This document shows positions 6,620 through 16,511 of a stretch of DNA of 33,394 nucleotides, in pieces; position 1 is the first letter of the stretch; each line of letters begins with the position of its first letter. Both the position numbers and the translations under genes were made by a program. The notes under the pieces were generated by a model. That model had not been told where the DNA came from, did no database searches, and was given only the letters and a program-made list of their open reading frames with translations. Source of the stretch: Lachnospiraceae bacterium (lineage in GTDB: Bacteria > Bacillota > Clostridia > Lachnospirales > Lachnospiraceae); the NCBI GenBank assembly GCA_017461775.1, contig JAFTXD010000027.1:1-33394 (forward strand). The letters are read 5' to 3'.

Positions 6620-9343
6620 ATGAGAAATTTCTTGAGGCATAGAAACAAAGGTTTTACACTTGTGGAGCTGATTGTAACCATTGCAATCATCACCATTGTG
6701 GGAGGTATCATAACCTCCTTCCTTTTGGTGTCTCAAAGACAGTATAACAATGGTGTGGCGGAAACCAGTGTACAGTATGATGCCCAGTTGGTGGGCAATC
6801 AGATTCATGATCTGCTCATCGATGCCCAGAGAGGCGTTTCCTATGGGTATGTCAGTGAGCTGGCAGATGGTACTACGGAGTCGGGTCTGATTATGGATAG
6901 CAGCACTCTGGGGGATTATCGTTCTTTGGAGTTGTATGTGTATAATTACGATAAGTACTACCGGATGCGCTGGGATAAGGATGCGAAGACGCTTTATTTT
7001 GCAGAGGCTGCGCCGGGAGTGACAATAACAAATAGTATGGAGGCGCTTCTGGCGGAGTTTGTAACGGATTTTTCCGTGGATTTGTCGGAGCTTTTAGCCA
7101 AAAAGACCATTCGCTACAGCATTACCTTTCGGAAGGAAGAGTCAGGAAGAGAGTATACCACCAATCATACGGTGAAACTGCGAAATGATGTTTTGATGAA
7201 TGCCTCAGAGGATGAAATATATGTGCCGGATCCGCCACTTGTGGAGGCTACCGGAATTGATGTATATCCGGAGAGCGTGGCCATTTGGCCGGGAGAGAGT
7301 GAAAAGCTGGCATCCAGAGTGACCAGTAACGTGGGGCTGATGCCTTCACAGGAGGTGGCGTGGTTTATCGCACCTCTTCCCAGTGGGGAAAGCTCTATAA
7401 CAGATACAACGACCGGATTTACGGAGGATGTGCTGTATATTGGTTTAAATGAAGAGGGGAAAACCATCGATGGAGAGCAGGGACGAATCAATGTGTATGC
7501 AAAGTCCACGGCGGTAGCCAATCTGCAATCGGATTACGTGAAGGTGGGAATACGCAGCATCCGCAAGCTTTCCACCAAAGCATATCAGTCAGAGGGAAAT
7601 TATGGGCTGGGAAGCAGCAGTAATGCTCAGAATGGAAGCTATAATATATCCGTAGTTGCCGGGCAGGAGGATATCTGCATCGATTTGGAGGCGTTTAAGG
7701 GCTTACATATCGGCGATTTGGTAATGGCAGATATGGAAGAAACCATTTCCAATATGGGAGGTATCACTATTACAGTAGGTGGGAATTATCTGCTTCTGGA
7801 TACCACGCTGGAGGAGGCGCAGAAGACCGGAAAAATACGGTTTGATGTGAAAAATATCATCGATTTTGGGGAGCAGAGCTCGGTGACTGCTCCGGTGACG
7901 ATTCGTTGTAACCGGGCTCCCTATACGGATGTACAGGAAACCATAAACGTGGTCATCACGCCGAAGGTGGTAAATGACCCAATCGACGTATCCAAGGGCT
8001 GGAAGCGAAATGGTGTGCTGGATATTGATTTATCCGAAATTCGTGGTGCGGTAGGTGATGGTACGGTAGTGGATGTGCATGTAAGATTTTATGGTATCAA
8101 TGCGGCAGGAGAAAAGCAGGGCTTTGATGCTTTGTATACTTACGGTGACCAGGACAGGCATGACCCGGATGTGGACGAGGAATTCCCGGATTATGTGGTG
8201 CAGCATCAGGAGGGAACTCCCTGTGAGCTTTTGTTTAACAAGGAGAACTTCAATGACGTGAAGCTGCGTCTGAAGGCTCATGAGGTATCCTACAGTGGCG
8301 CGTACTATGGATATTGGGGCGGCTTTGAGACCATAAGTGGTGCCTGGATATATATTACCTACGGGGAATATACCTCGAAGGTATACGATGTGGCCATAGA
8401 ACCGGTTTCTATGGAATATTCGTTGGATGGAATCAATTTATCCTCTTGGGACAAAGAGGGGGATATGACCATATATGCGGCACCGGTATCCGAGTATAAT
8501 AATTACGATATGTACAATGGATATTATTATGGTGCTAAGGATACCAGTCGTGAATATTATAAAACCTATAGGACGTATTATCGTCTTACCGGCGGCTGGC
8601 ACGTTTCTTCTGTGAAGGAAGAGTATACGATGAAGGATGATCAGTTTACCTGTATCATTGATGGAATGGCAGGTGTGGAAATTAAGACCGGTGATTATTC
8701 TTCGGAGAAGTTCTATTTTACAAAGAATGGTTATAGTGACGCCATGCAAAAGGATGGCTATATTGAGGTTGCATCCGGAGAGGATTCCTTTGGATACTAT
8801 ATCGATGTGAAGGTGCCGGATTCCCTGAATCAGTATTATGCAGAAAAAGGCAGTACCATGGTAGTGGTATATGAAGGAAACAGGGGGAGTGGACTTGCAA
8901 ATGAGCCGGATAACTTTGAGTTGATGAATGGCTGTGAATATGGCTTCAAGGTGAAATTTGTGGAGGATAATCTAAAAGAGGATTATGGAGTCTATGAACT
9001 GGTAAGAGATAGCTGGTTGTGGTGGAAGGAGCATTGGGAGTACAAGACCTATACCTTGTCAAGTCTCCCATCCACTCAGTATTGTCCGGCACAAAGTGAG
9101 CTGAAATCCCAGGGCTATGGAAATGGTACATATTTCTATATTTCACCTCAGGAAAGATATTATATCCGCACAGTTACCACAGGTACAAAGGAGACCTATT
9201 ATATCACCTTTGAGAAGTATACCTCTTCCATCGCCGGCAGTGGCAGATGGGCAGGTCAGTGGAAGGATAAGAATAAGTACACTATCTGGTTTTCTTATAA
9301 TCAGGATGATAAAGAGTGGCAGTACAGTACCATGAAATTTTAG
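6620..9343 (+). CDS. giant PilW/GspJ-like prepilin with Ig-like region
   Basis: A 907-residue protein with a canonical prepilin N-terminus: leader MRNFLRHRNKG, then FTLVELIVTIAIITIVGGII, +5 glutamate present. The next part (about 30-190) has the S-Q-x-x-Y-N-N and Q-x-x-L-I-D-A pattern typical of PilW/GspJ-like minor pilins. Residues about 212-320 (starting near ATGIDVYPESVAIWPGESEK) look like a bacterial Ig-like domain. The C-terminal 500 residues are unrecognised, beta-rich and unusually rich in tyrosine, particularly around 625-660. Minor pilins are normally 200-350 residues, so this carries a large extra adhesin-like body. ATG 6620 has only a weak site (GAGGGA). It is directly followed by the 1634-residue secreted protein, suggesting that the two work together at the cell surface. 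Confidence 0.75.
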   Translation: MRNFLRHRNKGFTLVELIVTIAIITIVGGIITSFLLVSQRQYNNGVAETSVQYDAQLVGNQIHDLLIDAQRGVSYGYVSELADGTTESGLIMDSSTLGDYRSLELYVYNYDKYYRMRWDKDAKTLYFAEAAPGVTITNSMEALLAEFVTDFSVDLSELLAKKTIRYSITFRKEESGREYTTNHTVKLRNDVLMNASEDEIYVPDPPLVEATGIDVYPESVAIWPGESEKLASRVTSNVGLMPSQEVAWFIAPLPSGESSITDTTTGFTEDVLYIGLNEEGKTIDGEQGRINVYAKSTAVANLQSDYVKVGIRSIRKLSTKAYQSEGNYGLGSSSNAQNGSYNISVVAGQEDICIDLEAFKGLHIGDLVMADMEETISNMGGITITVGGNYLLLDTTLEEAQKTGKIRFDVKNIIDFGEQSSVTAPVTIRCNRAPYTDVQETINVVITPKVVNDPIDVSKGWKRNGVLDIDLSEIRGAVGDGTVVDVHVRFYGINAAGEKQGFDALYTYGDQDRHDPDVDEEFPDYVVQHQEGTPCELLFNKENFNDVKLRLKAHEVSYSGAYYGYWGGFETISGAWIYITYGEYTSKVYDVAIEPVSMEYSLDGINLSSWDKEGDMTIYAAPVSEYNNYDMYNGYYYGAKDTSREYYKTYRTYYRLTGGWHVSSVKEEYTMKDDQFTCIIDGMAGVEIKTGDYSSEKFYFTKNGYSDAMQKDGYIEVASGEDSFGYYIDVKVPDSLNQYYAEKGSTMVVVYEGNRGSGLANEPDNFELMNGCEYGFKVKFVEDNLKEDYGVYELVRDSWLWWKEHWEYKTYTLSSLPSTQYCPAQSELKSQGYGNGTYFYISPQERYYIRTVTTGTKETYYITFEKYTSSIAGSGRWAGQWKDKNKYTIWFSYNQDDKEWQYSTMKF

Positions 9344-9367
9344 ATGTAACGGAGTAGGTATTACAGT

Positions 9368-12300
9368 ATGAGGAATTGGAAGAAAAATCCGAACTTCATA
9401 AAGGGAATGTGTTTTATGCTGGCAGGAGCCTTGGTTGTGTCCTCGGTAGTTGTTTTTGGGGGCGATAAAATGAAGGTTTCTGCGGCAAAAAATACCCTGC
9501 CGGGAATTGAACAGCTTCGGGAGGAATATATCGCCAATACGAAGACCTACCGTATTTTAGAAATTGTTCCCACGGTAGAGCAGGCAGAAATAGGGTATTA
9601 TATCGGTGGCCAGGAGCCGTTTTCGTTGCTCTATGATGAGGAAAGCAATGCTTACAGAACCTGGCAGGAGGTTCTTCTTGCACAGGAGGATGAGGCGGCA
9701 CGATATGCTTTTATGGAGGAGCTTTGCCAGCAGGCGGAGAGTGTGAATTCCTATTACAAAGAGGCAGGGATGGAGCCTTTTACTATCCGAGAGTATAAGG
9801 AGTATGAGGAGGGAGAACAGCCGGAGGATGCCACAGAGATTAAATTTGATGGCGATGTGAAAAGAGGCTATCTGGAGTATGCCGCAGGTGAGTGGGATGC
9901 TACTTTTACGGTGCTTTTGGATAGGGATATGTCTCTGGATGAAATAAATCATAGTGTTACCACACCCTATTATCGGGCAATGAATGTGGAAAAAGCTTTT
10001 TCCTACGAGGAGCTGAAGGTTTTTGCTGAGGAATATCCGGAGGAGGATTTGTATATTCTTCGTCCGGAGGGGCATCTGGAATATATGGGAGGTGCCCGGG
10101 AAGTATGGGAGGAAACCAGCGTTTATCTGGAAAAGCTTTTGGCTTCCGTCAGTGGAAACGATGTTTCCTCAGGGGATAGTACGGTGTCCGGTGGAAATAC
10201 AGTTCAGGATATCTGGCAGGAGCCTTCGGGCTTTTTTCATCCGTGGTTTGTGTTGATAGATTATGAGAATCCCATATCTCCGGGAGAGCAGGTGTATCTG
10301 ATGAGTGATGCCCAGTATATAGGAGAGGAGAAGGGGCATTACCAGCTGGTGGAGACCGTGGAGCGGGAGCAGCCGGGAGAGAGTTTTGCTTATGCAGCAA
10401 CCTTTCTGTACTTTACCGGTGGAGTGATCAATAATGAAGTTTTCAAAAAAGAAGTTTTTGGGCTGGAGGAGCAGGAGTGCAGCAGTCTCCGTGTGGAAGT
10501 GGAGACGGTAACCCCGGCTATGCTGAAAGCTCTTTTGGAAGAGAAAAAAATCACCAGTGTTTTAGAGGGTGCAGAGCTGTTTGCAGATTATAATTTTGTA
10601 TACATAAATGGCGGCGCTGCAATGACGGAAATTAAGGGTGTTGCCGGAAATTTCAGTACGGAAAATGACATTACGGCCATGCTGCTTGGGGCACTGGGCA
10701 TGTATATTTCTGTGGAAAAGGTGCCCTGTATTTTTGATTTACAGCCTTTTGTGAGTGCGAATACACACAGCTATTCTGTGAAGGATACGGAGGATGTAAA
10801 TGTGTCGGATACCTATCTGGGTAGGTTGGCGTATTTTCTGTTCGCTCCGGCATATGCAGAGACCGGGGATGATATTAAGGCGGATTTTTACTGGACGTAC
10901 GGGCCGAATTTATGGACTCTTGTCAATAATATGGGAAATTTGGATTTTACCTATTCTACCAATGAAGCCTGCTTTGGTTCCGGGTGGGCGGAGCTGGAAA
11001 ACCGGAAGGACGAGAGCGTGGCAGCACGGGATGCCTCCTTCGTAAAGGGCAATGTGTGGTTTATCTGTAATGAACCTGCCACAATTGGAGACGATTCCCT
11101 TGGAAACAGAGGTTTATTTTCCGATATGGAATATGCTTTGGAGCAAATAAAGGCCGGATTTTTGGGAGTGTATCAGGAAATTGGTGTGGAAAATATGTAT
11201 CTGGCAGAGCAGCAGGAAGAGCTTTTGGATACCAGAATTTACGATGCCAGTGTGTGCCGGTACATTATCAATTTCTGCAATCAGAGGCAGATGAGTAAGG
11301 ATGCTTTGGATGTGCTGGTAATTGAACCAGCGGGTAGAATATCGTCTCTCAGTGCAGAGGATTTTTCGGGGCTGACAGGAATTGAGGCGGGGAAAATTAC
11401 ATTCCATGTGATGGCTATGAATGAGTTTGTAGGACGCATTGAGGATTTGAATGCTTCCTATGACATCATATATTTTGATGCCAATACTTCCAATATGGTG
11501 ACCAGGGATGGACTCACTGTCTACAATGACAGCTCCATGAATGGGCTTTTGTATAGTCATGTGGGAGATACGTTGGAAGCTTTTGCGTCCATCAGTGGTC
11601 TGCTGGATACGGACTATACAGGGGATAACAGAAATGCAGCCACCCTAAAGGAGACTACCGTTCACCGGTACAGCGGAAATGATTTGTCCGTGGAGAAGTA
11701 TAATGCACTGATGGATTATCTGGATGCTAATTATCCTGTGGTGATTTCTTCAGAGCTGGTAAATGCGGATGGCACCGGAGCTAACGACGCAAGAGTGGAT
11801 AATTCTTCTTATTTATATGAGTTTTTAAGTGAGATATTAACGGATAAAACCAGAAGAAATATTTTTGTCAGCGGTTCCCTCAAGGAGCAGAAAAGTGCTT
11901 TTGCTTTTTATGCAAACAGGCCGAAATTATCTTTATATTCACCGGAGTATGAGGATTTAATCATGACAAAGGAGGTATATCTGGCTGACGGGGAGACGCA
12001 GAGTAATGTGACGCAGATTGTGCCCAGCGGTGGTAGATATTATCTACAGTTTGATTTTATCATTGAAAATGATAGTGCGGCCAATTTTGGCGATGATTAT
12101 ACCTGTAAGCTGTATCTGGATGCCAATGCAGATGGTAAGTTCTCGGAAAAATATGAGGAGCTGACGCTGGCGGGAAGTGATATCGTGAATGTATCCACGG
12201 GGCTTTCTGTGGGCAGTACGGATAAGCTGAAAACGGGAGTGCGTTATCAGGTTTCCAGAGAGATACCGGATTCCTTCTTTGGTTGTATTACCTGGCAGCT

Positions 12301-14272
12301 AGAGGTGTCCCAGACGGGATGTCCCAGCATTCGTACCCAGCATAAAGGGTATACCAAGCTCTCCGGTGGAGATGCGGCATATATCAAGGTTTTGCAGGTG
12401 TACTACCGGGAAGAGAGCAGAGTTATCAATCTGGAGCAGTCTATAGGACATTTTGAAAATGGAGCTTATGATAACTTCGGTATGACGTATGTCACCGATT
12501 ATTTTAAGGAGGTGGCGCAGAATGTCAGTGAGGATTATGTTCTGGACATCAAAACTATCTCAAAGGATGTGTTTGATACCGGTTATTATGATGGTGTCGG
12601 AGGTGTAGAACCCATTATTTTAAATGAGTATGATATGCTGATTCTGGGCTTTAGTGATGGTAATAATGCAGGGATGGACTGGAATCAGGGTATTGATACG
12701 GATTTACCCTGTGTGGATGCATCAGGAAATGTGATAAAGAATAATAATATCAGCCATTTCATTGAAAGTGGAAAGAGTGTGCTCTTTGCCCACGATATGA
12801 CTTCGACTATTAATGTACCCAATTATAATATGACGGTGGGAAGTAGTCTGGGAGAGGAATACCGCGTGGCGGAAAATGAAGGGCGGCTTGCCAGACAGTT
12901 CTATTATACGTCGGAGAATTTTTTCAATGAATATGCATGGGGTTATCGAATCAACACAAAGCTGCGTAGTCTGGTAGGTATGGATACCTATGGTATATCC
13001 GGTGGCTCTGCTGTCGGTGTCCTGCAGAAGGGAAAGAACTTGACGCAGGTAGAAAATACCACGCTATATAAGCTTGGTGAGGAGGGGCTTCTGGCACCTT
13101 ACAAGGTAGGAGAGCGGTACGTATATGGTGTACAGGACGTGGCCTTTGCGCCAAATACCGGAAGAAAATATACTACCTCTCAGGTACAGGGCTTTACGGC
13201 TTATGCGTTGAATATGCGTGTATATGGGGATGAGAATAATGTGGGCTATTATCGTAATGGTATGGCTCCCAATCGTTCCAATTACTATGCTACGACGGCG
13301 GAGAAGGTAAATGATGGACAGATTACCAATTATCCGTATATGATTAGTGAGATGCCTGCTTTGGCCAGAACTCACCAGCAGTATTATACTATGGATTTAA
13401 ATGCGGATAGTGACATGGACGGGGAAACTGATATTGTTGTCTGGTACAATTTGTCCGGTGCGGGATATGATGAGGCAACAGGCGATGTGAAGAATAATTA
13501 TTATATTTACAGTAAGGGTAATGTTATTTATACCGGTATGGGACATGCTGCCAGCATAAGTGGCTGGTATAACAGTAATTATTACAATTATTTCCAGACC
13601 GCGGTTACTATGGATGAGGCCAAGCTCTTTATCAACACTATGATAGCAGCCTATAATGCGGGGCAAAGAATTCCGGAGATTGTGACCATGGGTGCCAGTG
13701 GTGTGGCTACGGATGTGGTGTATAATTATTATGATTCTTTGATTTGGAATAGTGAGGCCAGTGTGGATTACGCCCAGGTTTTACCTTCTGATGATAAGGT
13801 GGAGGCATATTATCGAGTGGATGATTTGAACATTACTCAGGGTACCAAGGAAGTAGAGCTTCATTATTACATGGAGGTGGAGGCGCCTCTTGCCCAGATG
13901 CTTTCTGGAGAGGAGAATGGATATACGGTGGTAAGGGCAGCTGATTTACCGGATAGTGGTAGTGAAATGCCGGCGGATGTATATCTGGTGGAGGTGACGG
14001 ATTATTTGTTACCATACACCTATACTTCGGATGGAGAGAAGGTGCAGCTTACCGCCAGTGGCTATCTGCAGCCGGAAACAGTATACCGGGTAGAGATTCC
14101 GCTAAAATATTTTGATGCGGACAGTCAGGGCTACCGCAGCAGCTTTTACATCGGTGGAAGAACGGTGATGACCCATTCCTCCATCATTGATGGTTCCAAG
14201 GTGGCTTCCTATACTCCTTATGTGTATGCGCAGCTACAATGTGTGAATGTGGAGTTGTTTGATTTGGATTAA
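9368..14272 (+). CDS. giant secreted protein, DUF5057-like, candidate pilus-tip protein
   Basis: A 1634-residue exported protein. It has a Sec signal peptide (basic start MRNWKK, hydrophobic core about 12-31, likely cleavage after KVSA at about 39) and no prepilin motif, LPXTG anchor or C-terminal membrane span. The mature start (YRILEIVP ... EIGYYIGGQEP) and the C-terminal end match what I remember of Lachnospiraceae DUF5057 proteins; no function is established. Residues about 1085-1150 have a Rossmann-like alternation (YDMLILGFSDGN, then FIESGKSVLFAHDMTST) reminiscent of glutamine-amidotransferase-like domains without an evident catalytic set. Two acidic loops resemble calcium-binding motifs: D918-A-N-A-D-G and D1343-L-N-A-D-S-D-M-D-G. 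A serine/glycine linker (SGNDVSSGDSTVSGGN) lies near 262-277. It is the last gene before the terminator and stands where pilY1 stands in Gram-negative minor-pilin operons. Confidence 0.6.
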   Translation: MRNWKKNPNFIKGMCFMLAGALVVSSVVVFGGDKMKVSAAKNTLPGIEQLREEYIANTKTYRILEIVPTVEQAEIGYYIGGQEPFSLLYDEESNAYRTWQEVLLAQEDEAARYAFMEELCQQAESVNSYYKEAGMEPFTIREYKEYEEGEQPEDATEIKFDGDVKRGYLEYAAGEWDATFTVLLDRDMSLDEINHSVTTPYYRAMNVEKAFSYEELKVFAEEYPEEDLYILRPEGHLEYMGGAREVWEETSVYLEKLLASVSGNDVSSGDSTVSGGNTVQDIWQEPSGFFHPWFVLIDYENPISPGEQVYLMSDAQYIGEEKGHYQLVETVEREQPGESFAYAATFLYFTGGVINNEVFKKEVFGLEEQECSSLRVEVETVTPAMLKALLEEKKITSVLEGAELFADYNFVYINGGAAMTEIKGVAGNFSTENDITAMLLGALGMYISVEKVPCIFDLQPFVSANTHSYSVKDTEDVNVSDTYLGRLAYFLFAPAYAETGDDIKADFYWTYGPNLWTLVNNMGNLDFTYSTNEACFGSGWAELENRKDESVAARDASFVKGNVWFICNEPATIGDDSLGNRGLFSDMEYALEQIKAGFLGVYQEIGVENMYLAEQQEELLDTRIYDASVCRYIINFCNQRQMSKDALDVLVIEPAGRISSLSAEDFSGLTGIEAGKITFHVMAMNEFVGRIEDLNASYDIIYFDANTSNMVTRDGLTVYNDSSMNGLLYSHVGDTLEAFASISGLLDTDYTGDNRNAATLKETTVHRYSGNDLSVEKYNALMDYLDANYPVVISSELVNADGTGANDARVDNSSYLYEFLSEILTDKTRRNIFVSGSLKEQKSAFAFYANRPKLSLYSPEYEDLIMTKEVYLADGETQSNVTQIVPSGGRYYLQFDFIIENDSAANFGDDYTCKLYLDANADGKFSEKYEELTLAGSDIVNVSTGLSVGSTDKLKTGVRYQVSREIPDSFFGCITWQLEVSQTGCPSIRTQHKGYTKLSGGDAAYIKVLQVYYREESRVINLEQSIGHFENGAYDNFGMTYVTDYFKEVAQNVSEDYVLDIKTISKDVFDTGYYDGVGGVEPIILNEYDMLILGFSDGNNAGMDWNQGIDTDLPCVDASGNVIKNNNISHFIESGKSVLFAHDMTSTINVPNYNMTVGSSLGEEYRVAENEGRLARQFYYTSENFFNEYAWGYRINTKLRSLVGMDTYGISGGSAVGVLQKGKNLTQVENTTLYKLGEEGLLAPYKVGERYVYGVQDVAFAPNTGRKYTTSQVQGFTAYALNMRVYGDENNVGYYRNGMAPNRSNYYATTAEKVNDGQITNYPYMISEMPALARTHQQYYTMDLNADSDMDGETDIVVWYNLSGAGYDEATGDVKNNYYIYSKGNVIYTGMGHAASISGWYNSNYYNYFQTAVTMDEAKLFINTMIAAYNAGQRIPEIVTMGASGVATDVVYNYYDSLIWNSEASVDYAQVLPSDDKVEAYYRVDDLNITQGTKEVELHYYMEVEAPLAQMLSGEENGYTVVRAADLPDSGSEMPADVYLVEVTDYLLPYTYTSDGEKVQLTASGYLQPETVYRVEIPLKYFDADSQGYRSSFYIGGRTVMTHSSIIDGSKVASYTPYVYAQLQCVNVELFDLD

Positions 14273-14280
14273 TTTTGAGA

Positions 14281-14315
14281 AGGCATTGGCTTATTAGAGC
14301 CAGTGCTTTCTTTTT
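14281..14315 (+). terminator. rho-independent terminator of the pilus operon
   Basis: Stem GCATTGGCT (14283-14291) pairs with AGCCAGTGC (14298-14306) with one G-U pair and a 6-base loop, followed by TTTCTTTTT. It lies just past the stop of the giant secreted protein and closes the pilus unit. Confidence 0.88.
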
Positions 14316-14346
14316 GCACATTTTATGAACTTTAGAAATTTTTTCC

Positions 14347-14375
14347 TTGTAATTCAATTTCTTTTGTTGTATAGT
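14347..14375 (+). promoter_or_regulatory. sigma-A-type promoter of topA
   Basis: TTGTAA at 14347-14352 and TATAGT at 14370-14375 with a 17-base spacer, about 75 bases before the topA start and after the upstream terminator. The expected transcription start is near 14382. Confidence 0.6.
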
Positions 14376-14394
14376 TGTTCACGATTGGACTCAA

Positions 14395-14414
14395 AATAGG
14401 AAATACATCCTATT
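14395..14414 (+). promoter_or_regulatory. inverted repeat in the topA leader
   Basis: AATAGGA, 6-base spacer, TCCTATT: a perfect 7-bp dyad placed between the predicted transcription start and the ribosome site. It could be an operator or a small mRNA hairpin; nothing shows which. Confidence 0.4.
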
Positions 14415-14450
14415 ATTAATAGAAGAAATGGAAATAAGGGGTTTTTGCTG

Positions 14451-16439
14451 ATGGCAAAGTATTTAGTAATCGTGGAGTCACCTGCCAAGGTGAAGACAAT
14501 TAAAAAGTTTTTAGGGAATAATTATGAGGTTTGTGCAAGTAACGGTCACGTGCGTGATTTGCCCAAATCCACTCTGGGCATTGGGCCGGAGAATGGTTAC
14601 GAGCCCAAATACATTACCATCCGTGGAAAGGGTGATATTCTGGCCAATCTTCGCAAGGAAGTGAAGAAGGCAGAGAAAATTTATCTGGCAACGGACCCGG
14701 ACCGTGAAGGAGAAGCGATTTCCTGGCATCTTCTTTACGCGCTAAAATTGAATGACCAGAAGGAGAAGAAGGTATATCGTATTACCTTCAATGAGATTAC
14801 CAAGAATGCGGTGAAGGATTCCTTAAAGAATGCCAGAGAGATTAACATGAATCTGGTGGATGCCCAGCAGGCGAGACGTGCACTGGACCGTATGGTGGGC
14901 TATCGGATTTCCCCGCTTTTATGGAGTAAGATTAAACGTGGTCTTTCCGCGGGGCGTGTGCAGTCGGTGGCACTGCGTATTATCTGTGACAGAGAGGCGG
15001 AGATTGACGCGTTTGTACCTCAGGAGTATTGGACCCTGGATGCCAATCTAAAGCTGGAGGGCGAGAAGAAGCCCATCATTGCAAAGTATCATGGCAAGGG
15101 TAAGGAAAAGGCGGAAATCGGTTCTGAGGAAGAAATGAATGCCATTTTAAAGGAGCTGGAGGGCGCAGCTTTCGCAGTAACGGAGATTAAGAAGGGAGAG
15201 AGAAGCAAGAAGGCTCCCCTTCCCTTTACCACCTCTACTCTGCAGCAGGAGGCAAGTAAGGTACTGAATTTTTCTACCCAGAAAACCATGCGTCTGGCGC
15301 AGCAGCTCTATGAAGGTGTGGATATTAAGGGAGAAGGTACGGTGGGTCTGATTACTTATCTTCGTACTGATTCCACCCGTGTATCGGAAGAAGCGGAGAA
15401 CATGGCTCAGGAGTATATCACCAAAAAGTACGGTGAGGAATATGCTGCCACAGTAGTTCGTGAGAATAAAAACAATCAGAAGATTCAGGATGCTCACGAG
15501 GCTATCCGTCCTACGGATTTAAATCGTGAGCCACTGACCATAAAGGATGAGCTGCCCAGAGATTTGTTCCGTCTCTATCAGTTAATCTGGAAACGTTTTG
15601 CGGCATGCCGCATGGCACCTGCGAAATTTGAGACTACATCAGTGAAAATCAGTGCGGGAGAGCATGTATTTACCCTTTCGGCTTCCCGTAGGCTGTTTGA
15701 TGGCTTTATGAGCGTGTATGTGCAGGAGGATGATAAGGAGGTGGAGAATAAGCTTTCCAAGGAGCTTTCCGTGGGAAGTGAGCTTTCCTTAGAAAACTTT
15801 GAACCGAAGCAGCATTTCACTCAGCCACCGGCACATTATACCGAGGCTTCTCTGGTGCGTGCCTTAGAGGAGCTGGGAATCGGTCGCCCCAGTACCTATG
15901 CGCCAACAATTACTACCATTCTGGCGAGACGCTATGTGGGTAAGGAGAATAAGAATCTGTTCGTCACTGAGCTGGGCGAGGTAGTAAACAAGATGATGAT
16001 GGATGCGTTCCCTTCCATTGTAGATGTGAATTTTACAGCCAATATGGAAGCGCTTCTGGATGGTGTAGAGGAAGGAAGCATTAAGTGGAAAACCATCATT
16101 GAAAATTTCTATCCCGATTTGGATGAAGCTGTAAAGCAGGCGGAAGTCTCCCTTGCAGAGGTGAAGATTGCAGACGAGGTAACAGAGGAAATCTGTGAGG
16201 TTTGCGGCAAGAATATGGTGATAAAATACGGTCCCCATGGCAAATTCCTGGCTTGCCCAGGCTTTCCGGATTGTCGTTTTACCAAGCAGTACCTGGAGAA
16301 AATCGGTGTTCCCTGCCCTAAGTGCGGCAAGGAAGTGGTAGTGCGTAAGACCCAGAAGGGTAGAAGATACTTTGGCTGCGAGGGCTATCCGGAGTGCGAT
16401 TTTATGTCATGGCAAAAGCCGTCAGTAGACGCAAAATAA
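14451..16439 (+). CDS. topA: DNA topoisomerase I
   Basis: A 662-residue type IA topoisomerase, which relaxes negative supercoils by cutting and rejoining one strand. The Toprim domain opens the protein (VIVESPAKVKTIKKFLG, catalytic E9; acidic triad motif D82-P-D84-R-E86). The active-site tyrosine is Y303 in GLITYLRTDSTRVS. The C-terminus has two four-cysteine zinc motifs (CEVCG...CPGFPDC and CPKCG...CEGYPEC), fewer than the three of E. coli TopA but normal for Firmicutes. The chosen start is ATG 14451 with AAGGGG at 14436-14441; the frame is open two codons further upstream (TTG CTG) without reason to start there. It has its own promoter and is not part of the pilus unit. The topA-codY-flgB order recalls Bacillus. 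Confidence 0.98.
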   Translation: MAKYLVIVESPAKVKTIKKFLGNNYEVCASNGHVRDLPKSTLGIGPENGYEPKYITIRGKGDILANLRKEVKKAEKIYLATDPDREGEAISWHLLYALKLNDQKEKKVYRITFNEITKNAVKDSLKNAREINMNLVDAQQARRALDRMVGYRISPLLWSKIKRGLSAGRVQSVALRIICDREAEIDAFVPQEYWTLDANLKLEGEKKPIIAKYHGKGKEKAEIGSEEEMNAILKELEGAAFAVTEIKKGERSKKAPLPFTTSTLQQEASKVLNFSTQKTMRLAQQLYEGVDIKGEGTVGLITYLRTDSTRVSEEAENMAQEYITKKYGEEYAATVVRENKNNQKIQDAHEAIRPTDLNREPLTIKDELPRDLFRLYQLIWKRFAACRMAPAKFETTSVKISAGEHVFTLSASRRLFDGFMSVYVQEDDKEVENKLSKELSVGSELSLENFEPKQHFTQPPAHYTEASLVRALEELGIGRPSTYAPTITTILARRYVGKENKNLFVTELGEVVNKMMMDAFPSIVDVNFTANMEALLDGVEEGSIKWKTIIENFYPDLDEAVKQAEVSLAEVKIADEVTEEICEVCGKNMVIKYGPHGKFLACPGFPDCRFTKQYLEKIGVPCPKCGKEVVVRKTQKGRRYFGCEGYPECDFMSWQKPSVDAK

Positions 16440-16511
16440 TTTCTCATTGTATATAATGTCAGAATTTTTGAAGAAAACGCAAAAAATATGCTTAAATTAA
16501 CTATTTATTCG

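Noticed and set aside
1-14315. The pilus cluster as a recently acquired genomic island.
   Set aside because: No integrase, tRNA, direct repeats or insertion sequences were seen, and ribosome sites and codon use look like those of the flagellar genes.
16460-16480. A CodY box at GAATTTTTGAAGAAAAC upstream of codY.
   Set aside because: Against AATTTTCWGAAAATT it has about six mismatches in any alignment, too weak to report in an AT-rich gap.
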